Part shown: piece by piece, positions 17,854 through 27,442 of the stretch
Layout: every line of letters starts with the position of its first letter
Numbering within the stretch: position 1 is the first letter of the stretch
NCBI GenBank assembly: GCA_016713305.1
Contig: JADJPK010000008.1
Coordinates: 1-64,000 of the forward strand
Source of the DNA: Betaproteobacteria bacterium
GTDB lineage: Bacteria > Pseudomonadota > Gammaproteobacteria > Burkholderiales > Ga0077523
Length of the DNA stretch: 64,000 nucleotides
Direction: 5' to 3'
Translations under genes and position numbers: made by a program
The notes under the pieces: generated by a model
The model's input: the letters and a program-made list of their open reading frames with translations, nothing else
Database searches by the model: none
Told to the model about the DNA's origin: nothing

Positions 17854-19221
17854 ATGTCCCGCAACGTCTTCGACAACATTCTCGGCACCATCGGCGACAC
17901 GCCGCTCGTGCGGCTCAACCGCATCACGGCTTCCATCGACGCCACGGTGTACGCCAAGGTGGAAACCTTCAATCCGGGCAACAGCATCAAGGACCGCATG
18001 GCGTTGCGGATGATCGAGGATGCGGAGCGGCAGGGCCTGCTCAAGCCTGGGGGCACGATCATCGAAGGCACCAGCGGCAACACCGGCATGGGGCTCGCCA
18101 TCGCGGCCATCGTGAAGGGCTACAAGTGCATCTTCACCACCACCGACAAGCAGTCGCCCGAGAAGGTCGATGCGCTGCGTGCCTTCGGCGCGGAAGTGAT
18201 CGTGTGCCCCACGGATGTGGACCCCGAGGACCCGCGTTCGTACTACTCGGTGTCGTCGCGCCTCGTGCGCGAGACCCCCAACTCGTGGAAGGCCAACCAG
18301 TACGACAACCTCAGCAACTCGCAGGCGCACTACGAATCCACGGGCCCGGAGATCTGGGAACAGACCGAGGGCCGCATCGATCACCTGGTGGTGGGCGTCG
18401 GCACGGGCGGGACGATCTGCGGTACGGGCCGGTACCTCAAGGAGAAGAAGCCGGGCGTGAAGATCTGGGGTATCGACACGTACGGCTCGGTCTTCAAGAA
18501 GTACAAGGAGACGGGCGTCTTCGACAAGAACGAGATCTACCCCTACGTGACCGAAGGTATCGGCGAGGACTTCCTGCCGCAGAACGTGGACTTCTCCGTC
18601 GTCGACCACTTCGAGAAGGTCACCGACCGCGATGCGGCGATCTTCACGCGCGAGATCGTCAAGCAGGAAGGCATCTGGGCGGGCAATTCCGCGGGATCCG
18701 CCATCGCGGGTCTGCTGCAGCTCAAGGACAACTTCCGCAAGGGCGAGACGGTGGTGGTGATCTTTCACGATCACGGCACGCGCTACGTGGGCAAGATGTT
18801 CAATCCGCAGTGGATGCGGATGATGGGCTACGAGACGGTCGAGGGTCCGACCGCCCGCGACCTGGTGAAGAACAAGCGCGCCGCCGGGCTGGTTTCGCTG
18901 GAGACGGATGCCACGGTCGATCACGCCATCCGGTGCATGAGCGAGAACGACTTCTCGCAGATTCCCATCGCGCAGAACGGCCGCATGGTCGGCTCGCTCA
19001 GCGAGGCTTCCGTGTACGCAGCGGTGGTCAGGGATCCGAAGATCCGCACGGAGCCGGTGAAGACGCTCATGCAGAAGCCCTTCAGATTCGTGGACATCGA
19101 AACCCCCGTTTCCCTGCTGGCGCCGATGATCACCCCGGAGCATCCGGCCGTGCTGGTGCGGGATTTCCCGGCCGACCGCACGTACATCCTCACGGGCTAC
19201 GACGTGCTGAAGGCGCTCTGA
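17854..19221 (+). CDS. cbs: Cystathionine beta-synthase with C-terminal CBS pair
   Basis: A 455-residue PLP enzyme that condenses homocysteine and serine to cystathionine. TIGDTPLVRLN is followed by NPGNSIKDRMA with the PLP lysine K46, then TSGNTG and the phosphate-binding GTGGTICGTG. Residues from about 345 form two CBS (Bateman) domains ending ILTGYDVLKAL, usually regulatory. The phrase FHDHGTRYVGKMF is typical of bacterial CBS rather than of cysteine synthase. I chose the ATG at 17854; an in-frame ATG at 17845 is also possible. It follows the DUF3025 gene closely. The assignment as synthase rather than O-acetylserine-dependent enzyme rests on the CBS domains and length. Confidence 0.88.
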   Translation: MSRNVFDNILGTIGDTPLVRLNRITASIDATVYAKVETFNPGNSIKDRMALRMIEDAERQGLLKPGGTIIEGTSGNTGMGLAIAAIVKGYKCIFTTTDKQSPEKVDALRAFGAEVIVCPTDVDPEDPRSYYSVSSRLVRETPNSWKANQYDNLSNSQAHYESTGPEIWEQTEGRIDHLVVGVGTGGTICGTGRYLKEKKPGVKIWGIDTYGSVFKKYKETGVFDKNEIYPYVTEGIGEDFLPQNVDFSVVDHFEKVTDRDAAIFTREIVKQEGIWAGNSAGSAIAGLLQLKDNFRKGETVVVIFHDHGTRYVGKMFNPQWMRMMGYETVEGPTARDLVKNKRAAGLVSLETDATVDHAIRCMSENDFSQIPIAQNGRMVGSLSEASVYAAVVRDPKIRTEPVKTLMQKPFRFVDIETPVSLLAPMITPEHPAVLVRDFPADRTYILTGYDVLKAL

Positions 19222-19312
19222 CGCCGGGGAGGCGGTCGGGCGCGCATTCCCCCGGGCTTGCATCCGCCCGGCCCCCGATTCCGTACAAGCGTGCATTGCA
19301 AGGAGGTCCCGC

Positions 19313-20140
19313 ATGCATGCGTCTTCATCGTCGGTGTTCCACGGGCTGATCCGCTGCGCGGTCTTCTCGTCCTGCCTGGGCGCTTCCGCCGGCATCGCCG
19401 CCGTGCCGGCCGGGTCGCCGGCGGTCTGCCACGCCGAGAGCGGACATGACCGCCTGACGGTGCTGGAGCTCTACACGTCGGAAGGATGCAGCAGCTGCCC
19501 GCCCGCCGACCGCTGGCTGTCGCGGGAGTTCGGGACGGCGCAGGTGGCGCACGGCGCAGTTCCGCTGGCCTTCCACGTCGACTACTGGAACCGGTTGGGC
19601 TGGCCCGACCGGTTTTCCCGCGCCGAGTTTTCCGCGCGCCAGCGGGAGATCGCCGCGCGGCAGCGATCCGCAGTCATCTACACGCCCCAGTTCGTCCTCG
19701 ACGGGCGGGACGTCCGACCGTCGAGTCTGCCAGCGGGCGCGGGAACGGTCTGGAGAACGGATTCCTCCGGCCCTCAGGCCCATATCCGCATCGCGACGGG
19801 CGCACCGTCAGCGGCCACCATCCGTGTCGAGGGGAGCGTCGAGGTGGCGGACCCGGACCTCCGGGCACGGGCCGCGGTCAGGGTCGCGCTCACGCAGAGC
19901 GCTCTGGAATCGCAGGTGACGGCCGGCGAGAACGGAGGAAGACGTCTGCGGCACGATCACGTGGTGCGGGCATGGGCCGGTCCCTACACGGCCGATGCGA
20001 CGGGGCGCATCGACTTCGACGTGCGCCTGCCTCGGCCCGCCGAGTTCCGGCTCGAGCACGCCAACGTGACGGTCCTTGCGGAGGACACCCGCACCGGCCG
20101 CACTCTGCAGGCGTTGTCCGTTCCGGTCTGCCGGGAGTGA
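19313..20140 (+). CDS. DUF1223 exported thioredoxin-like protein
   Basis: A 275-residue protein with an N-terminal signal segment, then VLELYTSEGCSSCPPAD, the CxxC-bearing signature of DUF1223, and FHVDYWNRLGWPDRFS and YTPQFVLDGR. The family has a thioredoxin-like fold. The CSSC pair suggests a redox role outside the cytoplasm, unproven. An AAGGAGG ribosome site precedes the ATG. It stands alone between cbs and the MFS gene, with short gaps on each side. Confidence 0.85.
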   Translation: MHASSSSVFHGLIRCAVFSSCLGASAGIAAVPAGSPAVCHAESGHDRLTVLELYTSEGCSSCPPADRWLSREFGTAQVAHGAVPLAFHVDYWNRLGWPDRFSRAEFSARQREIAARQRSAVIYTPQFVLDGRDVRPSSLPAGAGTVWRTDSSGPQAHIRIATGAPSAATIRVEGSVEVADPDLRARAAVRVALTQSALESQVTAGENGGRRLRHDHVVRAWAGPYTADATGRIDFDVRLPRPAEFRLEHANVTVLAEDTRTGRTLQALSVPVCRE

Positions 20141-20239
20141 CCGCAACGGGCCTCATCGGGGACGGGCATCACGCGGGGACGGAAACGCGGTAACCTCGCG
20201 CCCCTGCCGACGGCGATCTGCGCGTGTGTCGGACATTCC

Positions 20240-21421
20240 ATGACCCACCGCAACGACGCCTCGTTCCGAACCCTGTTCCTGCTGGCCCTCGCCGGGTTCG
20301 TCTCCGGCGCGTCCATGCGAGTGGCCGATCCGCTGCTGCCCACGCTGGCGTCCGAGTTCGGCGCCAGGGTTCGCGATGCCGCCTACGTGCTCACGGCCTT
20401 CACCGCGGCCTACGGTGTCTTCCAGGCCATCCACGGTCCGCTCGGCGATCGATTCGGCAAGTTGCGGGTCATCTCGCTGGGCATGATGGCGGCGGCACTG
20501 GCAGCGGCGGGCTGCGCGCTGTCCGCCCATCTGCCGACGCTCATCACCTTCCGCTTTCTCACCGGCATGACGGCGGGCGCGGTGATTCCCCTGTCGCTCG
20601 CCTTCATCGGCGACAAGGTCAGCTACGCGGGCAGGCAGGCGCTGCTCGGGCGCTTCATCGCGGGCACGCTGCTTGGTCAGAGCTTCGGGCCGCTGATCGG
20701 TGGCGTGCTCTCCGACACGCTTGGCTGGCGCGCCACCTTCGTGGTGCTGGCCGTGGCGTTCCTCGTCGTGGGCGTGATGCTGGCGCGTGAGCGGCACGCC
20801 ATCGGTGACAAGGGCAGCGGAACCTACACGCCGCCGTGGCAGCGTTACGGCGCCATGCTGCGTTCGGAAAAGGCGCGACCGGTGCTGGGCACGGTCGGCA
20901 TCGAAGGCTTTCTCTTCTTCGGCGCGTTCGGTTTCGTGGGGACCTACCTCAAGCAGCAGTTCGGCCTCAGCGACACGCTGGCCGGTCTCGTCGTCGCGGG
21001 GTTCGGCGTGGGCGGTCTCACGTACAGCTTCGTCGTCGGCCGCCTCGTGCGACGGCTCGGTGAAACGGGGCTGGTGCTGTACGGCGGCATCACGCTGCTG
21101 CTTTGCTTCTTCTTCACGGCGGTGGCGCCGAGCGCATGGCTCGCCGCGCCGTTCGTCGTGGTCATGGGGTTCGGCTTCTACATGTTGCACAACACGCTTC
21201 AGGTACGCGCCACCGAAATGGCGCCCGAAGCGCGCGGCTCCGCCGTGAGCTTCTTTGCGCTGTCCATGTTCGTGGGTCAGGCAGTCGGTGTGGCCGTCTA
21301 CGGTTGGCTGGGTGAACACGCAGGCTATCGGGGACCGTTCGTCGTCACCGGCGTGGCGCTCCTGTTGCTGGCCCTGCGGTTTCGCACCCGGCTCATCCGG
21401 CTGGGTACGGTCAGAAGATAG
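20240..21421 (+). CDS. MFS transporter
   Basis: A 393-residue membrane protein with about 12 hydrophobic segments. It shows the major facilitator loop motif GPLGDRFGK between helices 2 and 3 and a related stretch at the start of the second half. The size and FRFLTGMTAGAVIPLS suggest the drug/arabinose-efflux (DHA1) type. The substrate cannot be told. The ATG at 20240 follows the DUF1223 stop by about 100 bases. No regulator gene is adjacent. Confidence 0.85.
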   Translation: MTHRNDASFRTLFLLALAGFVSGASMRVADPLLPTLASEFGARVRDAAYVLTAFTAAYGVFQAIHGPLGDRFGKLRVISLGMMAAALAAAGCALSAHLPTLITFRFLTGMTAGAVIPLSLAFIGDKVSYAGRQALLGRFIAGTLLGQSFGPLIGGVLSDTLGWRATFVVLAVAFLVVGVMLARERHAIGDKGSGTYTPPWQRYGAMLRSEKARPVLGTVGIEGFLFFGAFGFVGTYLKQQFGLSDTLAGLVVAGFGVGGLTYSFVVGRLVRRLGETGLVLYGGITLLLCFFFTAVAPSAWLAAPFVVVMGFGFYMLHNTLQVRATEMAPEARGSAVSFFALSMFVGQAVGVAVYGWLGEHAGYRGPFVVTGVALLLLALRFRTRLIRLGTVRR

Positions 21422-21556
21422 AAAGGGAACGGAGCAGCGCGGGCGCCGGAACCCGCCTGCGCGGGCGTGATGCCCGCGTTCGGCGGCGAGAGCCCTGTGA
21501 GTGCGGTGCACCAAGCCTGCCGTCGGCAATGCGGATCGACCGCCCCCAGAAAAGCA

Positions 21557-21582
21557 GAACCCCGCGGCTCGGCGCGGGGTTC
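21557..21582 (-). terminator. Strong hairpin, likely rho-independent terminator
   Basis: GAACCCCGCG and CGCGGGGTTC form a perfect 10-bp stem with a 6-base loop. On the minus strand it is followed by TGCTTTTCT, so it most likely ends the transcript of the 52-residue gene. In the plus direction the T-run is missing, but the stem may also slow transcription coming from the MFS gene. Confidence 0.75.
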
Positions 21583-21671
21583 GGTTGAAAGATCCTGTTA
21601 CAAGATGGGCCGCAGGGACACCGTTGCAGCACCGTCTGCAGCATTCCGCTGCAGACCGCCGGCGAAACCGC

Positions 21672-21830
21672 TCAGGCGTGAGCGGGCAGGTCGTGCTGCG
21701 GTGTCTTGGCGGCTTCCTGCCGCTGCGGCACGTACCGGGCAGCTTCTGCCGCCTGTTGCGCCTTTTCCTCTCGTTGCGCTTTTTCCTGGGCGATCTGGGC
21801 CCAGTACAGCCACTCGAATTCGAAGCACAT
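21672..21830 (-). CDS. Conserved-looking 52-residue small protein (MCFEFEWLYW...)
   Basis: A short frame that begins MCFEFEWLYWAQIAQEKAQR and continues as a charged, alanine- and glutamine-rich helix, ending TPQHDLPAHA. It has a near-perfect ribosome site (AGGAGGTGACC, then ATG) and a strong terminator hairpin 90 bases past its stop, so it is very likely expressed. The aromatic, acidic N-terminus with one cysteine followed by a helix resembles small hypothetical proteins of proteobacteria that start MC-x-(E/D)-Y/F. Function unknown. It is divergent from coxE, with the gap holding the promoters for both. Confidence 0.75.
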   Translation of the reverse strand: MCFEFEWLYWAQIAQEKAQREEKAQQAAEAARYVPQRQEAAKTPQHDLPAHA

Positions 21831-22003
21831 GGTCACCTCCTAGCGTGGGTGGGTGCAGGACCCCAAGGCGGTAACCACCCGCCTTGAAATCCATGCTACG
21901 CCCGGGCTGCGATACGAGACAATAGGAATCGATGGTGCGTCGCAATAGCCTTTGCGCGACCGTCCTACCCTGTTTCGAGGCGTCCCCGGAGGACGGAGTT
22001 CCC

Positions 22004-23217
22004 ATGCTGGAAAGCATTGTTCGATTCGTGCACGTGCTTCGCCGCGCGGGCATTCCCGTGGGCACGGACCAGGTGCTCGCCGCGCTGCGCGCTGTTGCGC
22101 TGTGCGGAGTCGAGCGGCGGGAGGACGTCTACTGGTGCCTCGCGGCGTTGTTCGTTTCTCGCCGCGAACACTTCGACGTGTTCGGCCAGGCGTTCGATCT
22201 CTACTGGCGAACGCGCGCGCATCGAGCCCGGCCAGCGCCACCGACGATCTGCTCCGCGATCCCGATGCGCTGGAACACGAGGACGGAATCCTGCGCCGGG
22301 TCATGGAGGCGCTGGCGGCCGAATTGCCGGCATCCGACGAACTGCCGGTCGCGATGCGCGAGCACGAGACCATCGCTCTGGCGCCCGCGGCCAGCGAACG
22401 GCTGCAGAAAAAGGATTTCGCGGCCATGTCCGCCGACGAGCTGGAGGAAGTGAAGCGGACGATGGCGAACCTGCGTCTGCCGATTCCCGAGATGCACACG
22501 CGTCACCGCAAGCCGGCACCGCGCGGTCCCCACGTGGACACGCGGGCAACGCTGCGCGCGACGTTGCGGGGCGCCCGCGAGTTGATGCTCCTGCGGCGCA
22601 GCAGCACCCGCACCCGGCACTGTCCGCTGGTCGTGCTGTGCGACATCTCGGGATCGATGCAGAGCTACACGCGCATGTTCCTGCACTTCCTGCACGCCGT
22701 GACCAACGATCGCGACCGCGTGCACGTGTTCCTGTTCGGAACGCGGCTCACGAACGTCACGCGCCAACTGCGGCACCGCGATGTCGACAAGGCGCTGCGA
22801 GGCGTGACCGGGGCCGTGGAGGACTGGTCGGGTGGCACGAGGATCGCCTCCAGTCTTGGCGAATTCAATCTCCGCTGGTCACGCCGCGTGCTGGGCCAGA
22901 ACGCCGCCCTGCTGCTGATCACCGACGGGCTGGACCGTGACGAGGACGGGTCGCTCGCCTTGCAGGCGCAGCGGCTGCGCAAGTCGTGCCGGCGCATCCT
23001 GTGGCTCAATCCGCTGCTGCGTTTCGCGGGCTTCGAGCCCAGGGCCGCGGGCATCCGCGCGCTGCTGCCGTGCGTCGACCGATTCCTTCCGGCGCATAAT
23101 GTGACGAGTCTCAGGCAGCTGGGCGAGGTCCTCGGTTCGAGGGCACGGCCGCCCGCAACGCCTTCCCTCTCCCCCGATTCGATTCGAGCTGCCGTGGCGG
23201 CCTCGGGCGGGATCTGA
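22004..23217 (+). pseudogene. coxE: VWA-domain protein CoxE-like, interrupted by one-base frameshift
   Basis: The first frame from the ATG at 22004 (GGAGGA upstream) reads LESIVRFVHVLRRAGIPVGT and ends coding-like sequence at FGQAFDLYWR. The second frame resumes at ATDDLLRDPDALEHEDG and runs to 23217. One base is missing between about 22205 and 22245. The second part has the VWA MIDAS motif CDISGSM, then SGGTRI and TDGLDRD. CoxE works with the MoxR ATPase CoxD in maturing CO dehydrogenase-type enzymes. Repaired length would be about 404 residues, normal for the family. Both halves keep good coding character, so this is either a recent mutation or a read error in the GC-rich stretch. Confidence 0.82.
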
Positions 23218-23339
23218 TCGACGCGCGGATCGTCTCGCCGTCGAACAGAGGCGAGGGCAGCGCGTCGGGCGAAGGCCGGCGCGGACGCGCATCCCGGCAG
23301 CGGGAGACCCATCACACGTTTCTCAAGGAGTTCCATTCG

Positions 23340-23879
23340 ATGGAGATCACGGGCGAGCAGGTCATCGCGCTGCCGCAACAGGCGGTGTGGGAAGCCCTCA
23401 ACGATCCGGAGGTGCTGAAGCAGTGCATTCCGGGCTGCGAAACCGTGGACAAGCTTTCGGACAACGACTTCACCATTGCCATGGTCGCGGCCGTCGGTCC
23501 CGTGAAGGCCAGGTTCACCGGCAAGTTGAAGATTCTCGAACCGAATCCGCCCGATTCGTACTTCCTGTCCTTCGAGGGCTCCGGCGGCGTCGCCGGTTTC
23601 GGCAAGGGGCAGGCCGAAGTCATCCTGACCATGGAATCCGACACCGTCACGGTTCTCACGTACAAGGCCAATGCCACGGTCGGCGGCAAGCTGGCGCAAG
23701 TGGGGTCCCGTCTCATCGACGGCGTGGCGCGCAAGATCGCCGACGCCTTCTTCGAGCGGTTCAACCAGGCGCTCATGCCGGCCGCGGAACCCGAAGCGGG
23801 AGCCGCCGAGGACAAGCCGGCGAAACGCTGGAGCCTGTTCGGCCGGCGGAAAGACGAATCGCCGGAGCCGGAAAAGTAG
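23340..23879 (+). CDS. coxG: CoxG-like SRPBCC protein
   Basis: A 179-residue protein of the CO dehydrogenase subunit G family. VWEALNDPEVLKQCIPGCE and ATVGGKLAQVGSRLIDGVARK are the family signatures of this SRPBCC fold. In Oligotropha-type systems CoxG helps anchor the enzyme to the membrane. Residues from about 148 are a charged tail rich in Glu, Pro and Lys, unlike the core. It starts 122 bases after coxE. Together with coxD at 1617 it completes the accessory set, though the genes are dispersed. Confidence 0.9.
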   Translation: MEITGEQVIALPQQAVWEALNDPEVLKQCIPGCETVDKLSDNDFTIAMVAAVGPVKARFTGKLKILEPNPPDSYFLSFEGSGGVAGFGKGQAEVILTMESDTVTVLTYKANATVGGKLAQVGSRLIDGVARKIADAFFERFNQALMPAAEPEAGAAEDKPAKRWSLFGRRKDESPEPEK

Positions 23880-23975
23880 GACTGCGCATGCGGCCGCGCC
23901 ACGCAGGTGCGGTGCGCCTTGCGTGACGTATCTCTTCCGTGGGCGTCACGCAAACACGCGCCTGCCATCGCATCG

Positions 23976-25254
23976 ATGACCCTGTCCGGCTGGATTCCGC
24001 TGCTGCTTGCCATCCCCGTCCTGCTGCTGGGCGAGACCCTCACCCGGCGCGTGGGATGGCTCGGCAGGTTCCACATTCCTTCCCCTGTGGTGGGCGGCCT
24101 GCTCGTGTCGTTCGTGCTGCTCGCAGGCGCCTTGTCCGGCGTGGGCCGCGCTGATTTCGCGTCCAAGGTGGACACCCCGTGGTGGACCTGGCTGGTCACC
24201 GTGGAACCGCGCTGGCGGGAATCGCCCGCCGTGAGCGCCACGCTGCCGCTCATGGTGGCTTTCTTCACCTGCATCGGTCTCAATGCGACGTGGGACGTGG
24301 TACGCAAGGGAAGCGGGCAGGTGTTCGCCTTCCTCGGTCTGGGAATCGGCCTCGCGGTCCTGCAGAACGCCGTGGGCGTGGGGATGGCGCATCTGCTCGA
24401 TGTCGACCCCCTGCTGGGCCTGGTCTGCGGCAGCGTCACCATGACGGGCGGCCATGGCACCGCCCTGGGGTTCGCGCCCGTGCTCGAGCGTGAAGGTCTG
24501 CAGGGCGCGCCCGTGCTCGGCGCGGCGGCCGCGACGCTCGGGCTCGTGGCAGGCGGACTCATCGGCGGGCCCGTGGGCGTGCGGCTGATACGGCGGTTCG
24601 GCCTGCGCAATCAGGCCGATCGTGCCGTGCACCTGGAGATGGACAGCGCCACGGAATCCGGCATCGTCAACGATCTGCGCGCGTTGTGGTCGGCACGCCG
24701 TGTGGCCCTCGCGCATCTGGCGGTGGTGCTGGTCTGCGTCAAGGCGGGGGCGTGCGCCAGCCACTTCATGGAGCTCACCGGGCTCAAGATTCCGCCGCAC
24801 GTGGGCGGGATGATTCTCGGTGTGCTCGTCCGCAACGCGCTGGAGTTCGGCGGGCGGCGGTGGATACGCTCCGGAGACGGTGGATCTGCTCGCGTCCATC
24901 TTCTTCGCGTTCTTTCTCACGGCCGTCATGATGAGTCTCAACCTGAGGGAACTCGCGCACGCCGCGCTGCCCATGCTGGCGATCCTCGGCGTTCAGGTGG
25001 CCCTGATGGCGGCCTTCGCCACGTGGATCACGTTCCGGCTGATGGGCCGCGACTACGACGCGGCCGTGATGGCGGCGGGCCACTGCGGGTTCGGGCTGGG
25101 CGCCACCCCCAACGCCCTCGCGAACATGAAGGCGCTGGCGGACCGGATGGGCCCGGCGCCGCGGGCGTTCCTGATCGTGCCGCTCGTGGGGGCTGTGCTG
25201 ATCGATTTCGGCAACATCCTCAACATCACGCTCTTCCTGAATCTGCTCAGGTAG
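23976..25254 (+). pseudogene. gltS: GltS-type sodium:glutamate symporter, frameshifted
   Basis: A multi-helix membrane protein. The first frame (ATG 23976) carries FHIPSPVVGGLL, TMTGGHGTALGF and KIPPHVGGMILG, typical of GltS. It goes out of register in the G-rich tract around 24846-24868. The second frame resumes at PETVDLLASIFFAFFLTAVMMSL and continues with GHCGFGLGATPNALANM to the stop at 25254. One extra base would account for the shift. The repaired protein would be about 425 residues, near the usual 400. GltS imports glutamate with sodium at the inner membrane. The break may be real or a homopolymer error. Confidence 0.82.
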
Positions 25255-25349
25255 GTTCGGTTGTACGGGGTCAACGGCAGGGCGATCCCGTAGAATCGCG
25301 GGTTCCGAACGGGCAGCGTCCTGCCCGGCCAATCGCAGAGGGGAAAAGC

Positions 25350-26099
25350 ATGAACAAGCTCGACATGGCGGGCAGGTCCGCCATCGTGACCGGAGGAGCC
25401 TCGGGAATCGGACTCGCCATCGTCCAGCGCCTGGCCGCGTCCGGCGCCAACGTCGCGATCTGGGACATGAACGATGCTTCCATGGCCGCGGCGGCGAAGA
25501 CCGTGTCCGGCGTCAAGGTCCACACCGTGAACGTCGACGTGACGAAGTTCGAGGCCGTCGAAGCCGCGTTCAACTCCACCGTGGCCGCCTTCGGCAAGGT
25601 CGATGCGATGGTCAACAGTGCCGGCGTCGCCGGCCAGAACGCGACGGTGATCGACTATCCGGTGGAAGAATGGCGCCGCGTGTTCGACATCAACATGCAC
25701 GGCGTCTTCTACTGCTGCAAGGTGGCCGCCAAGCACATGGCCGCGAACAACTACGGCCGCATCGTGAACATCGCGTCCATCGCCGGCAAGGAGGGCAACC
25801 CCACGGCCTCCGCCTACAGCGCGTCCAAGGCCGGCGTGATCGGTCTCACCAAGTCCCTCGGCAAGGAACTCGCCAAGAACAACATCACGGTCAATTGCGT
25901 GACGCCCGCCGCCGTGAAGACTCCCATCTTCGACCAGGTGGCCCAGTACCACATCGACTTCATGCTCTCCAAGATCCCCATGGGCCGGTTCGGGCTGGTG
26001 GAGGAGATCGCCGCGATGGTGTCCTGGATGTGCACGGAAGATTGCTCCTTCACGACCGGCGGCGTGTTCGACCTGTCGGGCGGAAGGGCGACGTACTGA
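25350..26099 (+). CDS. Short-chain dehydrogenase/reductase
   Basis: A 249-residue classical SDR. The cofactor motif is TGGASGIG (about 14-21), NSAG follows, and the active site is SAYSASKAG. MVSWMCTEDCSFTTGGVFDLSGG near the end fits the 3-oxoacyl-ACP reductase-like group (FabG-like). The substrate is not clear. AGAGGGG lies just before the ATG at 25350. The gene has its own ribosome site after gltS and ends right before heptad repeats. Confidence 0.87.
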   Translation: MNKLDMAGRSAIVTGGASGIGLAIVQRLAASGANVAIWDMNDASMAAAAKTVSGVKVHTVNVDVTKFEAVEAAFNSTVAAFGKVDAMVNSAGVAGQNATVIDYPVEEWRRVFDINMHGVFYCCKVAAKHMAANNYGRIVNIASIAGKEGNPTASAYSASKAGVIGLTKSLGKELAKNNITVNCVTPAAVKTPIFDQVAQYHIDFMLSKIPMGRFGLVEEIAAMVSWMCTEDCSFTTGGVFDLSGGRATY

Positions 26100-26304
26100 T
26101 CTTGGCCCTAGTCCCTAGTCCCTAGACCCTGGACCCTAGGCCCTGGACCCCCGGGGGCTGCCTCGGCCAGCGGCCGCGGGTCTTCGAACGGACCGGGCCG
26201 CCTCAGGCGGCTCAGCCCTCCCCCGGCCCGGGGTACGGGCCTCGGGACCGGGGTCCGGATCCCCGAACCTCTCCGCCTTCTCCGTCATCACCGGAATCTC
26301 TCAG
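26100..26304. repeat. Heptad repeats (CCCTAGT/CCCTGGA) and GC-rich hairpins
   Basis: Directly after the SDR stop, 26105-26150 holds degenerate heptads of the CCCTAGT, CCCTAGA and CCCTGGA types. Imperfect GC-rich inverted repeats follow up to about 26250 (GGGCCGCCTCAGGCGGCTC, then CCCGGCCCGGGG). No gene is seen. It is related to the arrays at 15168, 43053 and 54144. Confidence 0.65.
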
Positions 26305-27429
26305 ATGAAGATCAAAGCCGCCGTCATCCGTCAGATGGGTCTGCCGCAGCCGTACGCGCAGTCCCGCCCCATGTCGATCGAGGAAGTGGACCTCGCTCCA
26401 CCGCAGCAGCGCGAAGTGCTGGTGCAGGTGAAGGCGGCGAGCCTGTGCCACTCCGATCTTTCCACCATCAACGCCGACCGGCCGCGCCAGATGCCCATGG
26501 TGCTGGGGCATGAAGCGGCAGGCGTCGTGGTCGAGGTGGGACCGGGAATCACGGATCTCGAGCCGGGCGATCATGTGGTGATGGTGTTCGCGCCCAGCTG
26601 CGGCGAATGCGTGGCATGCAAGGAAGGCCACCCCGGACGCTGCGAACCCGGACAGAAGTCCAATGGCGCCGGAACGCTGCTGGGCGGCGGCATCCGCCTG
26701 TCGCAGAACGGCCAGGTGGTCTATCACCACGTGGGCGTGTCCGCGTTCGCCGAGTACTGCGTCGTCAACCGCGGATCGCTGGTCAAGATCGACAAGCAGC
26801 TGCCCTTGGACGAGGCGGCCATGTTCGGTTGCGCGGTGCTCACGGGTGTGGGAGCGGCACTGAACACGGCTCAGGTCTTTCCCGGTGCCCGTGTGGCCGT
26901 GGTCGGTCTCGGCGGCGTCGGGCTCAACGCGCTGTTCGGCGCGCAGGTCGCGGGCGCGAGCCAGGTCGTCGCGATCGACATCCACGACGACAAGCTCGAA
27001 CTCGCCAAGAAGCTCGGGGCCACGGACGTGGTCAACGCGAAGGATCCCGACGCGGTGCAGAAGATCAAGGAGATCACCGGCGGCGGCGCGGACTTCGGTC
27101 TGGAGATGGCCGGATCCGTGCAGGCGATGGAGCTCGCGTATCGTGCCACGCGGCGTGGCGGCACCACCGTCACGGCCGGTCTGCCGCACCCCGACGCCCG
27201 CTGGCCGCTGCAGCACGTGAACCTCACGGCGGAAGAGCGCACGGTGAAGGGGAGCTACGTCGGATCCTGCGTGCCGCCCCGCGACATGCCGCGCTACATC
27301 GAGCTGTACCGCAAGGGCATGCTGCCCGTGAACAAGCTGCTGAGCGACCGCATCACGCTCGACCAGATCAACGAAGGGTTCGACCGGCTGGCCTCCGGAC
27401 ACACCGTTCGACAGATCGTCATGATCTGA
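26305..27429 (+). CDS. Zinc-dependent alcohol dehydrogenase (MDR family)
   Basis: A 374-residue medium-chain dehydrogenase. The catalytic zinc ligands appear as C48 (SLCHSD) and GHE at 68-70. The structural zinc site is C99, C102, C105 and C113. The Rossmann motif is VVGLGGVG. The long insertion after the structural zinc resembles class III-like and aryl alcohol dehydrogenases. The substrate is open. It is followed 13 bases later by an Ldh-type dehydrogenase, then an exporter, so a catabolic operon is likely. Confidence 0.87.
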   Translation: MKIKAAVIRQMGLPQPYAQSRPMSIEEVDLAPPQQREVLVQVKAASLCHSDLSTINADRPRQMPMVLGHEAAGVVVEVGPGITDLEPGDHVVMVFAPSCGECVACKEGHPGRCEPGQKSNGAGTLLGGGIRLSQNGQVVYHHVGVSAFAEYCVVNRGSLVKIDKQLPLDEAAMFGCAVLTGVGAALNTAQVFPGARVAVVGLGGVGLNALFGAQVAGASQVVAIDIHDDKLELAKKLGATDVVNAKDPDAVQKIKEITGGGADFGLEMAGSVQAMELAYRATRRGGTTVTAGLPHPDARWPLQHVNLTAEERTVKGSYVGSCVPPRDMPRYIELYRKGMLPVNKLLSDRITLDQINEGFDRLASGHTVRQIVMI

Positions 27430-27442
27430 AGCGGCGCATTCC

